Notes under the pieces: model-generated | Seen by the model: the letters and a program-made list of their open reading frames with translations, nothing else | Database searches by the model: none | What the model was told of the DNA's origin: nothing | From: Phenylobacterium sp. | GTDB taxonomy: Bacteria > Pseudomonadota > Alphaproteobacteria > Caulobacterales > Caulobacteraceae | Length of the DNA stretch: 64,000 nt | Reading direction: 5' to 3' | NCBI RefSeq assembly: GCF_030679875.1 | Contig: NZ_JAUXSP010000019.1 | Span: forward strand, 1 to 64,000 | Translations under genes and position numbers: made by a program | Shown here: positions 32,553 to 43,542 of the stretch, piece by piece | How the letters are laid out: each line of letters starts with the position of its first letter | Numbering within the stretch: the first letter of the stretch is position 1

Positions 32553-32578
32553 TGATTCTAGATCAAGGGAGCCGAGCC

Positions 32579-33514
32579 ATGGCGGAGATCACCGCTGCGC
32601 TGGTCAAAGAGCTGCGCGAGAAGTCTGGCGCAGGCATGATGGACTGCAAGAAGGCGTTGCAGGAGAACGGCGGCGATATCGACGCCGCGATCGACTGGCT
32701 GCGCACCAAGGGCCTTTCCAAGGCCGCCAAGAAATCCGACCGCGCCGCGGCCGAGGGTCTGGTGGCCGCCGCGGTCCGCAAGGATGGCGCGGGCATGACA
32801 GGGGTCGTGGTCGAGCTGAACGCCGAAACCGATTTCGTGGCGCGGAACGAGCTGTTCCAGTCTGCCGCCAAGGACATCGCCCAGGTCGCCCTGGACGTCG
32901 AGGGTGTCGAGGCCATCTCGGCGGCCAAGACCGCCAAGGGCGAACAGGTGAGCGACGTCGTCACCAACCTGATCGCCACCATCGGCGAAAACATGATGCT
33001 GCGCCGGGCCTCGCGCCTGACCGTGGCTCAGGGCGCTGTCGCCGCCTATATCCATGCCGCGGCCGCCCCTGACCTTGGCCGCATTGGTGTGCTGGTGGCC
33101 CTTGAGGGCGCTGGCGATCAGGCCAAGCTGCAGGAAGTCGGCCGCAAGATCGCCATGCACGTGGCCGCCACCAATCCCATGTCGCTCTCGACGGACGACC
33201 TCGATCCCGAGGCCGTTGAACGCGAAAAGGCGATCTTCACCGAACAGGCGCTGGCGTCCGGCAAGCCGGCCGGCGTGGTGGAGAAGATGGTCGAAGGCCG
33301 CATCCGCAAGTTCTTCGAAGAAGTGGTCCTGCTCAAGCAGGCCTTCGTGATGAACCCGGACCAGACGGTCGAGCAGCTGATCGCCGAGCTGGCCAAGGAG
33401 ACCGGCGCGCCGGTGACCATGACCGGCTTTGTGCGCTTCGGCCTCGGCGATGGCGTGGAAAAGAAGGTCGACGACTTCGCCGCCGAAGTGGCCCAGCTCA
33501 GCGGCCAGGCCTAG
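32579..33514 (+). CDS. tsf: Translation elongation factor Ts
   Basis: [55 protein letters not shown]. Confidence 0.97.
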   Translation: MAEITAALVKELREKSGAGMMDCKKALQENGGDIDAAIDWLRTKGLSKAAKKSDRAAAEGLVAAAVRKDGAGMTGVVVELNAETDFVARNELFQSAAKDIAQVALDVEGVEAISAAKTAKGEQVSDVVTNLIATIGENMMLRRASRLTVAQGAVAAYIHAAAAPDLGRIGVLVALEGAGDQAKLQEVGRKIAMHVAATNPMSLSTDDLDPEAVEREKAIFTEQALASGKPAGVVEKMVEGRIRKFFEEVVLLKQAFVMNPDQTVEQLIAELAKETGAPVTMTGFVRFGLGDGVEKKVDDFAAEVAQLSGQA

Positions 33515-33536
33515 TCCTCAGACGATCTGCACTGCG

Positions 33537-33567
33537 GGGCGCGACGCGTTCGACGCGGGTCGCGCCC
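33537..33567 (+). terminator. Long hairpin in the tsf-pyrH spacer (terminator/attenuator candidate)
   Basis: GGGCGCGAC ... GTCGCGCCC 9-bp stem with inner GCG-TTCGA-CGC; weak T-tract (TTGCGCTATCTTG). Confidence 0.45.
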
Positions 33568-33608
33568 TTGCGCTATCTTGCCCAAGCCAGATTCGGAAAG
33601 ACGCGCCA

Positions 33609-34334
33609 ATGCCCACGACCACCCCCGCCCTGCGCTACAAGCGGATCCTGCTGAAGGTCTCCGGCGAGGTTCTGATGGGCGAACAGGGATTCGGTATCGA
33701 TCCGAACACCCTGGAAGCGGTGGCCAAGGACATCGCCGAGGTGGTCAGCCACGGGGTCGAGCTGTGCCTGGTGATCGGCGGCGGCAATATCTTCCGCGGC
33801 GTCTCGCTGGCGGGCAAGGGCATGGAGCGTTCCAGCGCCGACTATATGGGCATGCTGGCGACGGTGATGAACGCCCTGGCCCTGCAGGGCGCCCTCGAAA
33901 AGGAAGGCGTCTTCACCCGGGTCCAGTCAGCCATCCCCATGGACGCGGTCTGCGAGCCCTATATTCGGCGTCGCGCCATGCGCCATCTGGAAAAGGGACG
34001 GGTGGTGATCTTCGCCGCTGGCCTGGGCGCGCCCTATTTCACCACCGATACCCCTGCGGCCCTGCGGTCGGCCGAGATGGGCTGCGAGGCCCTGTTCAAG
34101 GGCACCAGCGTCGACGGGGTCTACACCGCCGACCCGAAGAAGGACCCGGCGGCCGTCCGCTATGAGTCCCTCAGCTATCACGACGTCCTGGCGCAGGACC
34201 TGCGGGTGATGGACGCTTCGGCGATCGCCCTGATGCGTGACAACGACATTCCGATCGTGGTGTTTTCGATCCGCGAACGGGGAAATTTTCTGAAGGTTCT
34301 AAAGGGGCAGGGCGTCTTCACCACGATCGCCTGA
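33609..34334 (+). CDS. pyrH: UMP kinase
   Basis: [28 protein letters not shown]...[37 protein letters not shown]. Confidence 0.96.
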   Translation: MPTTTPALRYKRILLKVSGEVLMGEQGFGIDPNTLEAVAKDIAEVVSHGVELCLVIGGGNIFRGVSLAGKGMERSSADYMGMLATVMNALALQGALEKEGVFTRVQSAIPMDAVCEPYIRRRAMRHLEKGRVVIFAAGLGAPYFTTDTPAALRSAEMGCEALFKGTSVDGVYTADPKKDPAAVRYESLSYHDVLAQDLRVMDASAIALMRDNDIPIVVFSIRERGNFLKVLKGQGVFTTIA

Positions 34335-34375
34335 TCCCTCTTAGACGCCCACCTGAGATCGAATGGAGGAGCCCC

Positions 34376-34942
34376 ATGGCCGTTGCACCCAAGCCGGTTC
34401 TCGCTAACTACAAGGACCGCATGGACAAGACCGTCCTGACCTTGAAGGACGAGTTCGCCTCTCTCCGTACCGGACGGGCCTCGGCAGGCCTCCTGGACCA
34501 GATCATGGTCGACGCCTATGGCGCGATGGTGCCGATCAGCCAGGTCGCCGCGGTCAGCGTTCCTGAGGCTCGGATGCTGACGGTCAGCGTCTGGGACAAG
34601 GGCGTCGCTGTGTCTGTGGAAAAGGCTATCCGAAACAGCGGCCTGGGTCTCAATCCCGTGGTCGATGGCCAGACCCTGCGAATCCCGATCCCGCCCCTGA
34701 CGGAAGAGCGACGCAAGGACCTGGTCAAGGTCGCAGGCAAGTATGCCGAGCAGCAGAAGGTGGCGGTGCGCAACATCCGCCGTGACGCCAATGACGACCT
34801 GAAGCGGGCTGAAAAGGACGGCGTCATCAGCCAGGACGAGCAAAAACGCATGGAGACCGAGGTGCAGAAGCTCACCGATGAGTCGGTCAAGCGCGTGGAC
34901 GAAGCCTTGAAAATCAAAGAACAAGAGATCATGCAGGTTTGA
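34376..34942 (+). CDS. frr: Ribosome recycling factor
   Basis: [49 protein letters not shown]. Confidence 0.96.
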   Translation: MAVAPKPVLANYKDRMDKTVLTLKDEFASLRTGRASAGLLDQIMVDAYGAMVPISQVAAVSVPEARMLTVSVWDKGVAVSVEKAIRNSGLGLNPVVDGQTLRIPIPPLTEERRKDLVKVAGKYAEQQKVAVRNIRRDANDDLKRAEKDGVISQDEQKRMETEVQKLTDESVKRVDEALKIKEQEIMQV

Positions 34943-34979
34943 TCGGCTAGCCTGTCGCCAAAGGACGCGCGAGAAACCC

Positions 34980-35753
34980 ATGGCCCGCAGCCCAGAGCCG
35001 AACGCCGCCGGACCGGCCGCCGAACATCCGGCGGGCGAGGCTCTGCATGTGGCCCTCGTGATGGACGGAAATGGCCGTTGGGCCAAGCGTCGGGGCTTGC
35101 CGCGCAGCCTGGGCCACAGGGCCGGCGTCGAGGCGCTCAAACGTACAGTCGCCGCCGCCCCAGACCTCAACATCCGCTATCTCACCGTCTTCGGTTTCTC
35201 GACGGAGAACTGGAGCCGGCCCGCCACCGAAGTGGCCGAACTGATGGCCCTGCCGCGTCGCTATTTCGAAAGCGATCTTGGCCGGCTGGAGCGTGAAGGG
35301 GTCCGGGTAAGAGTGATCGGCCGCCGCGCGGGGCTGAATCCCGACCTGATCCAGATCATTGAAGAAGCTGAGCGACGCACGGCTGGCAACGACACCTTCT
35401 TCCTGCAGGTGGCGTTCAACTACGGCGGCCAGGCCGACCTGACGGACGCCGCCCGCCGGTTCGCCCAGGACGTCGCCGCCGGGCTCGCGCGCCCCGAGGA
35501 TCTGGATGAGGCCCGATTCACGGCCTATCTCTCCACCGCATCAACCCCGCCGCCCGACCTGATTGTGCGCCCGTCGGGCGAGCAGCGACTGTCGAACTTC
35601 CTCCTGTGGGAAGCGGCCTATTCCGAGCTCATCTTCCAGGATGTCCTCTGGCCCGACTATGGCCCTGAGCACCTGAAAGCCGCCATAGACGCCTTCCGCA
35701 CCCGCGATCGGCGCTATGGCGCCGTCGCCGATGACGCCCTTGCCGCCGGGTAA
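34980..35753 (+). CDS. uppS: Undecaprenyl (isoprenyl) diphosphate synthase
   Basis: HVALVMDGNGRWAKRRGLPRSLGHRAGVEALK...LTVFGFSTENWSRP. Confidence 0.96.
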   Translation: MARSPEPNAAGPAAEHPAGEALHVALVMDGNGRWAKRRGLPRSLGHRAGVEALKRTVAAAPDLNIRYLTVFGFSTENWSRPATEVAELMALPRRYFESDLGRLEREGVRVRVIGRRAGLNPDLIQIIEEAERRTAGNDTFFLQVAFNYGGQADLTDAARRFAQDVAAGLARPEDLDEARFTAYLSTASTPPPDLIVRPSGEQRLSNFLLWEAAYSELIFQDVLWPDYGPEHLKAAIDAFRTRDRRYGAVADDALAAG

Positions 35754-36549
35754 ACACTTCGACTGGTCAAACCTCGCCATTCGCGCGGCCTCGGCCCTGG
35801 TGCTTGTGCCAGCGGCCGTCGGTGCGGTCTGGTGGGGCGGTCTGCCCTTCCTTCTGCTGATATCCGTGGGCGTGGCTCTGCTGTCGATCGAGTGGTCGGG
35901 CATGTCTGCGCCCAGAGCGCCCTTGCGGGTGCTGAGCGTCGTACTGGTTTCAGTCCTGGCCGGCGTCTTTCTGATCTATCTGCTCTATGTGCCGCTGGCC
36001 TGGGCAAGCCTTGCGCTTGGGGCCGCCATCGCCGCGCTGATCGCCAGACGGGTCGCCGAACGGCCCGCAGACGCCGCCTTTGGCGTCGTCTATATCGGCA
36101 TCCCATGCTTGGCCCTGGTCTGGCTCAGGGGCACTCCGGAAGGGGCGCTCTGGGTTCTGATGTTGTTTGCGGTCACCTGGTCAGCCGACATTGCGGCCTT
36201 CCTGGTGGGAAGTCTGCTGAAGGGTCCGAAGCTCTGGCCCCGGTTCTCGCCCAACAAGACCTGGTCGGGTTTCGTCGGTGGACTGGCCGCGTCCACAGCG
36301 ACCGGGGCCCTCTGCTCGGCCCTGTTTGGCGTAGGCATGGGGCCGGTCACAGGCGCGGTCATCGGGTTTATGGGCGGCTTGGCGACCATGGGCGGCGATC
36401 TCTGGGAGTCGATGCTCAAGCGCCGGTTCGGTGTAAAGGACTCAGGGGATCTGATCCCCGGTCACGGGGGACTCCTGGACCGGGTCGACGGCCTTATGTT
36501 CGCCGTGCTGGTGCTGGCAATTGCCCGTCTTGCGGAGCTTTTTAGATGA
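35731..36549 (+). CDS. cdsA: Phosphatidate cytidylyltransferase
   Basis: Polytopic; [37 protein letters not shown]; overlaps uppS 3' end. Confidence 0.93.
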   Translation: MTPLPPGKHFDWSNLAIRAASALVLVPAAVGAVWWGGLPFLLLISVGVALLSIEWSGMSAPRAPLRVLSVVLVSVLAGVFLIYLLYVPLAWASLALGAAIAALIARRVAERPADAAFGVVYIGIPCLALVWLRGTPEGALWVLMLFAVTWSADIAAFLVGSLLKGPKLWPRFSPNKTWSGFVGGLAASTATGALCSALFGVGMGPVTGAVIGFMGGLATMGGDLWESMLKRRFGVKDSGDLIPGHGGLLDRVDGLMFAVLVLAIARLAELFR

Positions 36550-37757
36550 ACGCCCACGCTCTTCCGCGGAAGGTCACCGTCCTTGGCGCGACAGGCTCGG
36601 TGGGCATGTCGACGCTCGACCTGTTTGATCTGGCCAAGGTCGAGGTTGAGGTAGTCGGCCTGACCGGCGGGCGCAATGTGGCGCGCCTGGCCGAGCAGGC
36701 CCTGCGTTGGCGGCCGCAGATCGCAGTGATCGAGGATGAGGCGGGGCTGCCCGAACTGCGCGATCGGCTGAAGGGCTCTGGTGTGCAGGCTGCAGCCGGG
36801 GCCAACGCTATCGCCGAGGTGGCCGCCGCTGACGCTCAGTGGGTGATGTCGGCGATCGTCGGCTTTGCGGGCCTGGCCCCGACCCTGGCCGCTGCGCGGG
36901 CCGGGGCGGTCGTGGCTCTGGCCAACAAGGAGAGCCTGGTCTGTGGCGGACCAGGGCTTCTCAGGACGGCCAAGCTGGCGGGCGGGGTGATCATCCCCGT
37001 CGATTCCGAGCACTCTGCGATCTTCCAGGTCTTTGATTCCCGGGCCAATGCTCAGGTGACGCGGGTGATCCTGACCTCATCGGGCGGGCCGTTCCGAACC
37101 TGGACCCGGGCGCAGATGGTCCATGCGACCCCCGAACAGGCGGTCGCGCATCCGAACTTCAGTATGGGCGCCAAGATTTCGGTCGATTCAGCGTCCATGA
37201 TGAATAAAGGCCTCGAAATCATCGAGGCCGCCTATCTGTTCGCCATGCCGCCGGAGCGTCTTGAGGTCTTGATCCACCACCAGCAGATCATCCACTCCAT
37301 GGTGGAGTACGCCGACGGATCCACCCTGGCCCAGCTGGGGCCGCCGGACATGCGTGCGCCGATCGCCTGCGCCTATGCCTGGCCCGACCGGCTCCCCTGG
37401 CCCGCGCCGCGGCTGGACCTGGTGGCGTCGGGTCCGCTCACCTTCGAGGAGCCCGACCTCGAAAAGTTTCCCGCCCTGGGGCTGGCCAAGGCGGCCCTGG
37501 CGGCCGGCGGCGCCGCGCCAGGCGCCCTGAACGCCGCCAATGAGGTGGCGGTCGCCGCCTTCCTTGACCGAAAGATCGGCTTTCTCGATATTGCCGCCAC
37601 CGTGGCCGAGACCCTGGAGCGCCTGGAGCGCACTGGGGACCTCGCCGGAGGGGCGAGCGGAGACGCCTTGGAATCAGCTCGGGAAACAGACGCTGCGGCC
37701 CGGCGCATCGCCTCGGTCGTCACCGCTGGGCTTTCTGGCTCTCGCCAGGCCCACTAG
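36546..37757 (+). CDS. dxr: 1-deoxy-D-xylulose-5-phosphate reductoisomerase
   Basis: [39 protein letters not shown]. Confidence 0.96.
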   Translation: MNAHALPRKVTVLGATGSVGMSTLDLFDLAKVEVEVVGLTGGRNVARLAEQALRWRPQIAVIEDEAGLPELRDRLKGSGVQAAAGANAIAEVAAADAQWVMSAIVGFAGLAPTLAAARAGAVVALANKESLVCGGPGLLRTAKLAGGVIIPVDSEHSAIFQVFDSRANAQVTRVILTSSGGPFRTWTRAQMVHATPEQAVAHPNFSMGAKISVDSASMMNKGLEIIEAAYLFAMPPERLEVLIHHQQIIHSMVEYADGSTLAQLGPPDMRAPIACAYAWPDRLPWPAPRLDLVASGPLTFEEPDLEKFPALGLAKAALAAGGAAPGALNAANEVAVAAFLDRKIGFLDIAATVAETLERLERTGDLAGGASGDALESARETDAAARRIASVVTAGLSGSRQAH

Positions 37758-37774
37758 GAGCATAGCCCCCTTCG

Positions 37775-38992
37775 ATGTTCAGCCTCATTGAGACCGCGCT
37801 GACCTACATCATCCCGTTTTTGCTCGTGCTCACTGTCGTGGTGACCATTCACGAGCTTGGGCACTATTGGGCTGCGCGCGCCTGCGGCGTGGCCATCGAC
37901 CAGTTCTCCATCGGCTTTGGCCGCCGGATTTTTGGCTGGCGCGATCGGCAAGGGGTGGAGTGGCGGATTGGCTGGATCCCCTTGGGGGGCTACGTAAAGT
38001 TCTCAGGCGATGAGAACGCCGCCAGCGTTCCGGACCACGAAAACCTTGAAGCCATGCGGCAGCGGATCGACGCCGAACAGGGGCCGGGATCCTCCAGCCG
38101 CTATTTTCACTTCAAGCCTGTGGAGCAGCGGGCCTTCATCACCGCAGCCGGGCCGCTGGCCAACTTTGTCCTGGCGATCGTGCTGTTCGCCTTCCTGTTG
38201 ATGAGCGTGGGCGAGACGGTGATCCCAGCCCGGGTCGCCGCTGTGCAACCCGATAGCCCCGCGGCGCGGGCAGGCTTCATCGTGGACGACATGGTGGTGC
38301 GGGCGAACGGCCAGAAGATCGACAACTTCTTTGATCTCCAGCAGATCATCGCCGTCCGTTCCAACGCCCCGACGGCCTTTGTCGTCGACCGGGGAGGGCA
38401 GTTGGTCTCCCTGACGGCCACGCCGGAACGGCGACTGGTGTCCGACCGCATGGGCGGTGAGCAGAAGATCGGGGTGCTGGGCATCGCCAGCCCCGCCCAG
38501 ATGGGCGAGCGCACCGTCCGTCGCTATGGGCCTCTGGAGGCCGTGGCAGGCGGGGTGGAGCGAACCTGGCGGGTGCTGAGCACGACGGTCTACTATCTGG
38601 GCCGCGTGGTCACGGGGCGCGAGAGCGCCGATCAGCTGGGCGGCCCGCTTCGGATTGCTCAAGCCTCGGGTCAGGTGGCGCAGTCAGGCGCCCAGGGCGC
38701 GCCAGACACCGCCTCCATGCTACTGGGCAGCGGGGTCGCCCTGCTGGGGCTGACTGCGGTGCTCTCGGTGGGCATTGGGTTCATGAACCTGTTGCCAGTC
38801 CCGGTTCTCGATGGCGGGCATCTGGTCTTCTACGCCTATGAGGCCATCGCGCGCCGCCCTCTTGCGGCCAAGGTTCAGGCGGCAGGGTATCGCGTGGGCC
38901 TTGCGCTGCTGCTCGGATTGATGTTGTTCGCCACCTGGAACGATCTGCAGCAACTGCGTGTGTTCAAATTTCTCGGCGGCCTGATTTCCTAG
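37775..38992 (+). CDS. rseP: RIP metalloprotease RseP (site-2 protease)
   Basis: VVTIHELGHYWAARACGV (HExxH), PDZ region, NLLPVPVLDGGHL. Confidence 0.95.
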   Translation: MFSLIETALTYIIPFLLVLTVVVTIHELGHYWAARACGVAIDQFSIGFGRRIFGWRDRQGVEWRIGWIPLGGYVKFSGDENAASVPDHENLEAMRQRIDAEQGPGSSSRYFHFKPVEQRAFITAAGPLANFVLAIVLFAFLLMSVGETVIPARVAAVQPDSPAARAGFIVDDMVVRANGQKIDNFFDLQQIIAVRSNAPTAFVVDRGGQLVSLTATPERRLVSDRMGGEQKIGVLGIASPAQMGERTVRRYGPLEAVAGGVERTWRVLSTTVYYLGRVVTGRESADQLGGPLRIAQASGQVAQSGAQGAPDTASMLLGSGVALLGLTAVLSVGIGFMNLLPVPVLDGGHLVFYAYEAIARRPLAAKVQAAGYRVGLALLLGLMLFATWNDLQQLRVFKFLGGLIS

Positions 38993-39022
38993 GCCCGCCT
39001 TCCTCCCTTTACGGCTGATCAG

Positions 39023-41383
39023 ATGCAAAGATCTCGCGCTCGCAGCGCTGCGCTCGCTTCCGGCTTCGCCCTGCTGCTCTCCTCGACCGCCCTGACGGCG
39101 CCGACACTGGCCGTAGCCCAGGCCCAGGCGCAGGCCGAGGTCGTCCAGCGCATTGCGGTCCGCGGCAATGAGCGGATCGAACAGGCGACGGTGCTGTCCT
39201 ATCTGCCAATCCAGCCCGGCGATCGGGTTGACGCTGCGCAGCTCGATCTGGCGCTGAAGGCCCTCTACCGGACCGACCTGTTCGCCGATGTCCGCATCAG
39301 TGCTGTAAATGGCGAGGTGATCGTCGAGGTGGTGGAAAACCCCATCATCAATCGGGTCATCTTCGAGGGGAACCGGGGCCTTAAGGAAGACAAGCTTCGC
39401 GACGAGGTCACCCTGCGCCCCCGCGGCATCTTTACCCGCGCGCGTATCCAGCAGGATGTGCAGCGGATCGTGGAGCTCTATCGGCGGTCCGGTCGGATTT
39501 CGGCCAATGTCACCCCCAAAATCGTCGAGCTGCCGCAGAAGCGGGTCGATGTCATCTTCGAGATTGACGAGGGGGCCAAGAGCGGCGTCCTGCGCACCAG
39601 CTTTCTCGGCAATGTTCAGTTTTCCGACAACGACCTGCGCGATGTGATCGTGACCGAGCAGAGCGCCTGGTACAAGCTGTTCACCAGCAACGCGAACTAT
39701 GACCCTGATCGACTTGAGTTCGATAAGGAAAAGCTCCGCGAACACTACCGAAATCGGGGCTTCTACGACTTTCGTGTCGTCTCGGCGATCGCTGAGCTTG
39801 CCCCGGACAAGAACGGCTTCGTGGTGACTTACACGATCGAGGAGGGCCCCGAATACAAGTTCGGGAACATCCAGGTCGCCACTGAGCTTGAGAAGCTCAA
39901 CAAGGAAACCCTCGTCCAGATCCTTCCCATCCGGGAAGGCCAGATCTATCAGGACGAACGTATCGAGCAGGCGACTGACACCCTGACCTTCGCCGCTGGC
40001 GCAGCCGGGTTTGCCTTCGTGGATGTCCGTCCCCGCTACACGCCCAATCGCGAGACCCGGACCGTCGACGTGACCTTCCAGGTCAACGAAGGTCCCCGGG
40101 TCTATGTTGAGCGCATCGACATCATCGGCAACACCCGCACCCTGGACTACGTGGTCCGCCGTGAGATGAACCTGGCTGAGGGCGACGCCTATAACCGGGT
40201 GCTCGTGGATCGGTCGCGAAATCGCATCCGCGCCCTTGGCTTCTTTAAGGATGTCACGATCGAGGAAATCCCGGGGTCGGCGCCTGACCGCACCGGCCTC
40301 CAGGTGCAGGTGGAAGAACAGCCGACGGGCGAGTTGTCGTTCAGCGCCGGCTACAGCTCAGTCGATCAGCTGATCCTCGATCTGGGCGTCACGGAGCGGA
40401 ACTTCCGCGGCCGTGGCCAGAACGTGCGGGCTCGGATTTCGGTCGGATCTCTGCGCCAACAGGTCGACTTCTCGTTCACAGAGCCCCGGTTCATGGGCCG
40501 TGATCTCGGGGCTGGCCTGGACCTCTATTCCTATCGCTATGACCTGACCGACTTTTCAGCCTACCGGACCAACACCATCGGCGGCGGCGTGCGTCTGGGC
40601 TTCCCCTTGACCCTCAATGCCCGCGGTTCGGCCCGTTACACCCTGCGGCGCGATGAGGTCGAGATCCCGGCCTCGTTCTGCGACCCGGGCGCGCCTGTGG
40701 TGTCGATCTCGCTCTGCCAGCAGCGCGGATCCTACACCACCTCCCTGGTGGGCTACGGGGTTCGCCTGGACCGACGGAACGATCCAATCAATCCGACCCG
40801 AGGCTTCTACACCGCCTTGAACCAGGATCTGGCCGGGGTCGGGGGTGATGTGAACTATCTGAAGACCGAGCTCGAGGGCGGAATCTACTACGGCTTCTCG
40901 CCGAGCTTCATCCTCAGCGGCACCGGCTCGGCGGGTTATGTCGATGGCTGGAACGGCGACACGGTGCGGATCAATGAGCGGTTCTACAAAGGCGGCAACA
41001 GCTTCCGTGGCTTTGAGACGGCGGGCATCGGCGCCCGCGATCTGAATTCCAGCCGTGGTGACGCCTTGGGCGGTAAGGCCTATGCTATCGGTTCGGTCGA
41101 GCTGACCGTGCCGACCTTCCTTCCGGAACAGTACGGGGTGAAGGCGGCGATCTTCTCCGACTTCGGCACCTTGGGGATGCTGGACGATGAGGATAAGCTG
41201 ACCGTCGCTGGAGCCGTTGATCCGAACATCGTCGACGACCTCTCCCTGCGCGCCTCCGCAGGGGTCAGCATCTTCTGGCGCTCGCCCATGGGTCCGATCC
41301 GTTTCGACTTCAGCCAAGTTTTGGCCAAAGAAGATTACGATAAGACCGAAACCTTCCGGTTCTCCACCTCAACTAGGTTCTGA
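39023..41383 (+). CDS. bamA: Outer membrane protein assembly factor BamA
   Basis: 786 aa with POTRA repeats (VRGNERIEQATVLSYLPIQPGDRVD...) and C-terminal barrel ending in aromatic (STRF). Confidence 0.96.
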   Translation: MQRSRARSAALASGFALLLSSTALTAPTLAVAQAQAQAEVVQRIAVRGNERIEQATVLSYLPIQPGDRVDAAQLDLALKALYRTDLFADVRISAVNGEVIVEVVENPIINRVIFEGNRGLKEDKLRDEVTLRPRGIFTRARIQQDVQRIVELYRRSGRISANVTPKIVELPQKRVDVIFEIDEGAKSGVLRTSFLGNVQFSDNDLRDVIVTEQSAWYKLFTSNANYDPDRLEFDKEKLREHYRNRGFYDFRVVSAIAELAPDKNGFVVTYTIEEGPEYKFGNIQVATELEKLNKETLVQILPIREGQIYQDERIEQATDTLTFAAGAAGFAFVDVRPRYTPNRETRTVDVTFQVNEGPRVYVERIDIIGNTRTLDYVVRREMNLAEGDAYNRVLVDRSRNRIRALGFFKDVTIEEIPGSAPDRTGLQVQVEEQPTGELSFSAGYSSVDQLILDLGVTERNFRGRGQNVRARISVGSLRQQVDFSFTEPRFMGRDLGAGLDLYSYRYDLTDFSAYRTNTIGGGVRLGFPLTLNARGSARYTLRRDEVEIPASFCDPGAPVVSISLCQQRGSYTTSLVGYGVRLDRRNDPINPTRGFYTALNQDLAGVGGDVNYLKTELEGGIYYGFSPSFILSGTGSAGYVDGWNGDTVRINERFYKGGNSFRGFETAGIGARDLNSSRGDALGGKAYAIGSVELTVPTFLPEQYGVKAAIFSDFGTLGMLDDEDKLTVAGAVDPNIVDDLSLRASAGVSIFWRSPMGPIRFDFSQVLAKEDYDKTETFRFSTSTRF

Positions 41384-41387
41384 TTTC

Positions 41388-42005
41388 ATGACCACCAAAA
41401 CCCTCGCCGCCGGCCTCTCCGCCGCGGTGCTCGCGCTGGCGCTCGCCCAGGGCGCCCAGGCCCAGCAAGCGCCCGCCGCTCCGCAGGTCACTCATGGCGC
41501 CGCCATTCCGGGGGTCTGTGTGATGTCTCTCGACGGCGCGATCGGAGGCTCCACCGTGGGCCAGTATGTGCAGACGCGCCTGCAACAGATCGCCACGCAG
41601 GTCGAAGCCGAGCTGAAGGGTGAGGAGACCGCGATCACGAACGAGGCCCAGGCCATCGAGACTGGCCGCGCCAGCCTGAGCCAGGACGCCTTCGACAAGC
41701 GCCGGGCTGACCTGCAGGTGCGGGTCAACGCCTTCCAGCGCAAGGCCACCCTGCGCGAGCGTGAACTGGCTGTGACCCAGCAGAAGGCCATCGCGCGCGT
41801 CGGTCAGGAAATGGAGCCGCTGATCCGGCAGGTCTATCAGCAGCGTCAGTGCGCCATGCTGGTCAACCGGGAGGCCCTGCTGTTCTCCAATCCCCAGATG
41901 GATGTCACGGCCACCCTGGTCACCGCCCTGAACGGCAAGATCACCCAGTTCGCTTTCGACCGTGAACGGCTGGACCAGCAAGCCGCGGGCGCCCAGACTA
42001 GATAA
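41388..42005 (+). CDS. OmpH/Skp-family periplasmic chaperone
   Basis: Signal peptide; AFQRKATLRERELAVTQQKAIARVGQEMEPLIRQVYQQRQCAMLVNREALLFSNPQMDVT; position between bamA and lpxD. Confidence 0.88.
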   Translation: MTTKTLAAGLSAAVLALALAQGAQAQQAPAAPQVTHGAAIPGVCVMSLDGAIGGSTVGQYVQTRLQQIATQVEAELKGEETAITNEAQAIETGRASLSQDAFDKRRADLQVRVNAFQRKATLRERELAVTQQKAIARVGQEMEPLIRQVYQQRQCAMLVNREALLFSNPQMDVTATLVTALNGKITQFAFDRERLDQQAAGAQTR

Positions 42006-42049
42006 GCCAGCGACTCGCCCACGGGGCGCGGGTTGCGCCTGGAATCCAA

Positions 42050-43072
42050 ATGCCTGACCCGCGCTTCTTCGAGGACCTCGGTCCCATTGGCCTCTCCCGC
42101 CTCGCCGAACTGACGGGCGCCCAGCTTGCGCCCGGCGCAGGGCATGTGGGCGACGTGACGGGGGTGGCGGTATTGAACCGGGCGACGCCTGGGACCGTCA
42201 CCTTTCTGTCTGATCCCCGCCGCGCCGACGAACTTGCGTCGACCAAGGCCGCCGCCTGTTTCGTCCATCCCAAGCAGGCCGCAGCTGCGCCCGTCGGATG
42301 TGCAGCCCTTCTGACTCCGTCACCCCAGGCCGCCTACGCGCTGGCCGCGGGGGCCCTCCACCGGCCCCGCCGCAACACCGCTGATCGGATGGTCTCCCCC
42401 AGCGCCAGGCTCGAAGATGGCGTCCGGGTGGAACCCGGGGCGGTGATCGGTGACGGGGCCCAGATTGGCGCTCGCTCGGTGATCGGCGCCGGCGCCGTCA
42501 TCGGTCCAGGCGTAACCATCGGCCGGGACTGCGAAATTGGCCCACGCGCGACCGTCACCTTCGCCGTGATCGGCGACCGGGTGCGGATTTTCGCGGGCGC
42601 GATGATCGGAGAGGCCGGGTTTGGCGCCACCGTCGGCGCGGGCGGTCTGATCGATATTCCACAGCTGGGCCGGGTCATCGTACAGGACGGGGTCACCATC
42701 GGCGCAGGCGTCTGCGTTGACCGCGGGGCCTTTGACGACACGGTGATCGGCGAGAACACCAAGATCGACAACATGGTCCAGATCGCTCACAACGTGCGGA
42801 TCGGGCGCAACTGCGCCATCGCCGCCCAGACAGGGATCTCGGGCAGCGTCGTGGTCGGGGACGGGGTGCAGTTTGGCGGTCGCGCAGGCGTGGCTGACCA
42901 CCTGATCATCGGAGAGGGCGCGCGGGTCGCAGCGGCTGCGGGCGTCATGCGGGATATTCCCCCGGGCGAGACCTGGGGCGGCTTTCCGGCCCGACCTTTG
43001 AAGAAATGGATGCGCGAGGTTGCGTGGCTGTCGAGGATGGCTGAGCGTCGCGGAAATGGAGCAGGCGCATGA
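42050..43072 (+). CDS. lpxD: UDP-3-O-(3-hydroxyacyl)glucosamine N-acyltransferase
   Basis: Left-handed beta-helix hexapeptide repeats; IDNMVQIAHNVRIGRNCAIAAQTGISGSVVVGDGVQFGG. Confidence 0.95.
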   Translation: MPDPRFFEDLGPIGLSRLAELTGAQLAPGAGHVGDVTGVAVLNRATPGTVTFLSDPRRADELASTKAAACFVHPKQAAAAPVGCAALLTPSPQAAYALAAGALHRPRRNTADRMVSPSARLEDGVRVEPGAVIGDGAQIGARSVIGAGAVIGPGVTIGRDCEIGPRATVTFAVIGDRVRIFAGAMIGEAGFGATVGAGGLIDIPQLGRVIVQDGVTIGAGVCVDRGAFDDTVIGENTKIDNMVQIAHNVRIGRNCAIAAQTGISGSVVVGDGVQFGGRAGVADHLIIGEGARVAAAAGVMRDIPPGETWGGFPARPLKKWMREVAWLSRMAERRGNGAGA

Positions 43073-43542
43073 GCCGCAAAGCGCCGGTCAACGAAAACCC
43101 GGACGAGATCGACATCTCGGAGATTCTGCGGCGGATACCCCACCGCTATCCCTTCCTGCTTGTCGACCGCGCAGAAGACTACAAGGCCAGCGAGTCGATC
43201 GTCGGCATCAAGTGCGTGACGTTCAACGAGCCATTTTTTGCCGGGCATTTCCCCGAGTATCCGGTGATGCCAGGCGTGCTGATCGTCGAGGCTCTGGCTC
43301 AAACGGGCGCGGTGCTGATGTCCAAGTCACTGGATGTCGATGTGGCCGGCAAGACGATCCTTTTCATCTCCCTCGACAACTGCCGTTTCCGCCAGCCGGT
43401 GCGGCCGGGAGACGTTCTGAGAATGCCGGTCGAGGTCGTCCGCCATCGTGGTGACCTGTTCAAATTCAAGGGACGGGCCATGGTTGGCGACAAGGTCGCC
43501 GCCGAGGCCGAGTTCGCCGCCATGGTGGTGGCCACACAATGA
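43069..43542 (+). CDS. fabZ: 3-hydroxyacyl-[ACP] dehydratase FabZ
   Basis: [35 protein letters not shown]. Confidence 0.96.
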   Translation: MSRKAPVNENPDEIDISEILRRIPHRYPFLLVDRAEDYKASESIVGIKCVTFNEPFFAGHFPEYPVMPGVLIVEALAQTGAVLMSKSLDVDVAGKTILFISLDNCRFRQPVRPGDVLRMPVEVVRHRGDLFKFKGRAMVGDKVAAEAEFAAMVVATQ

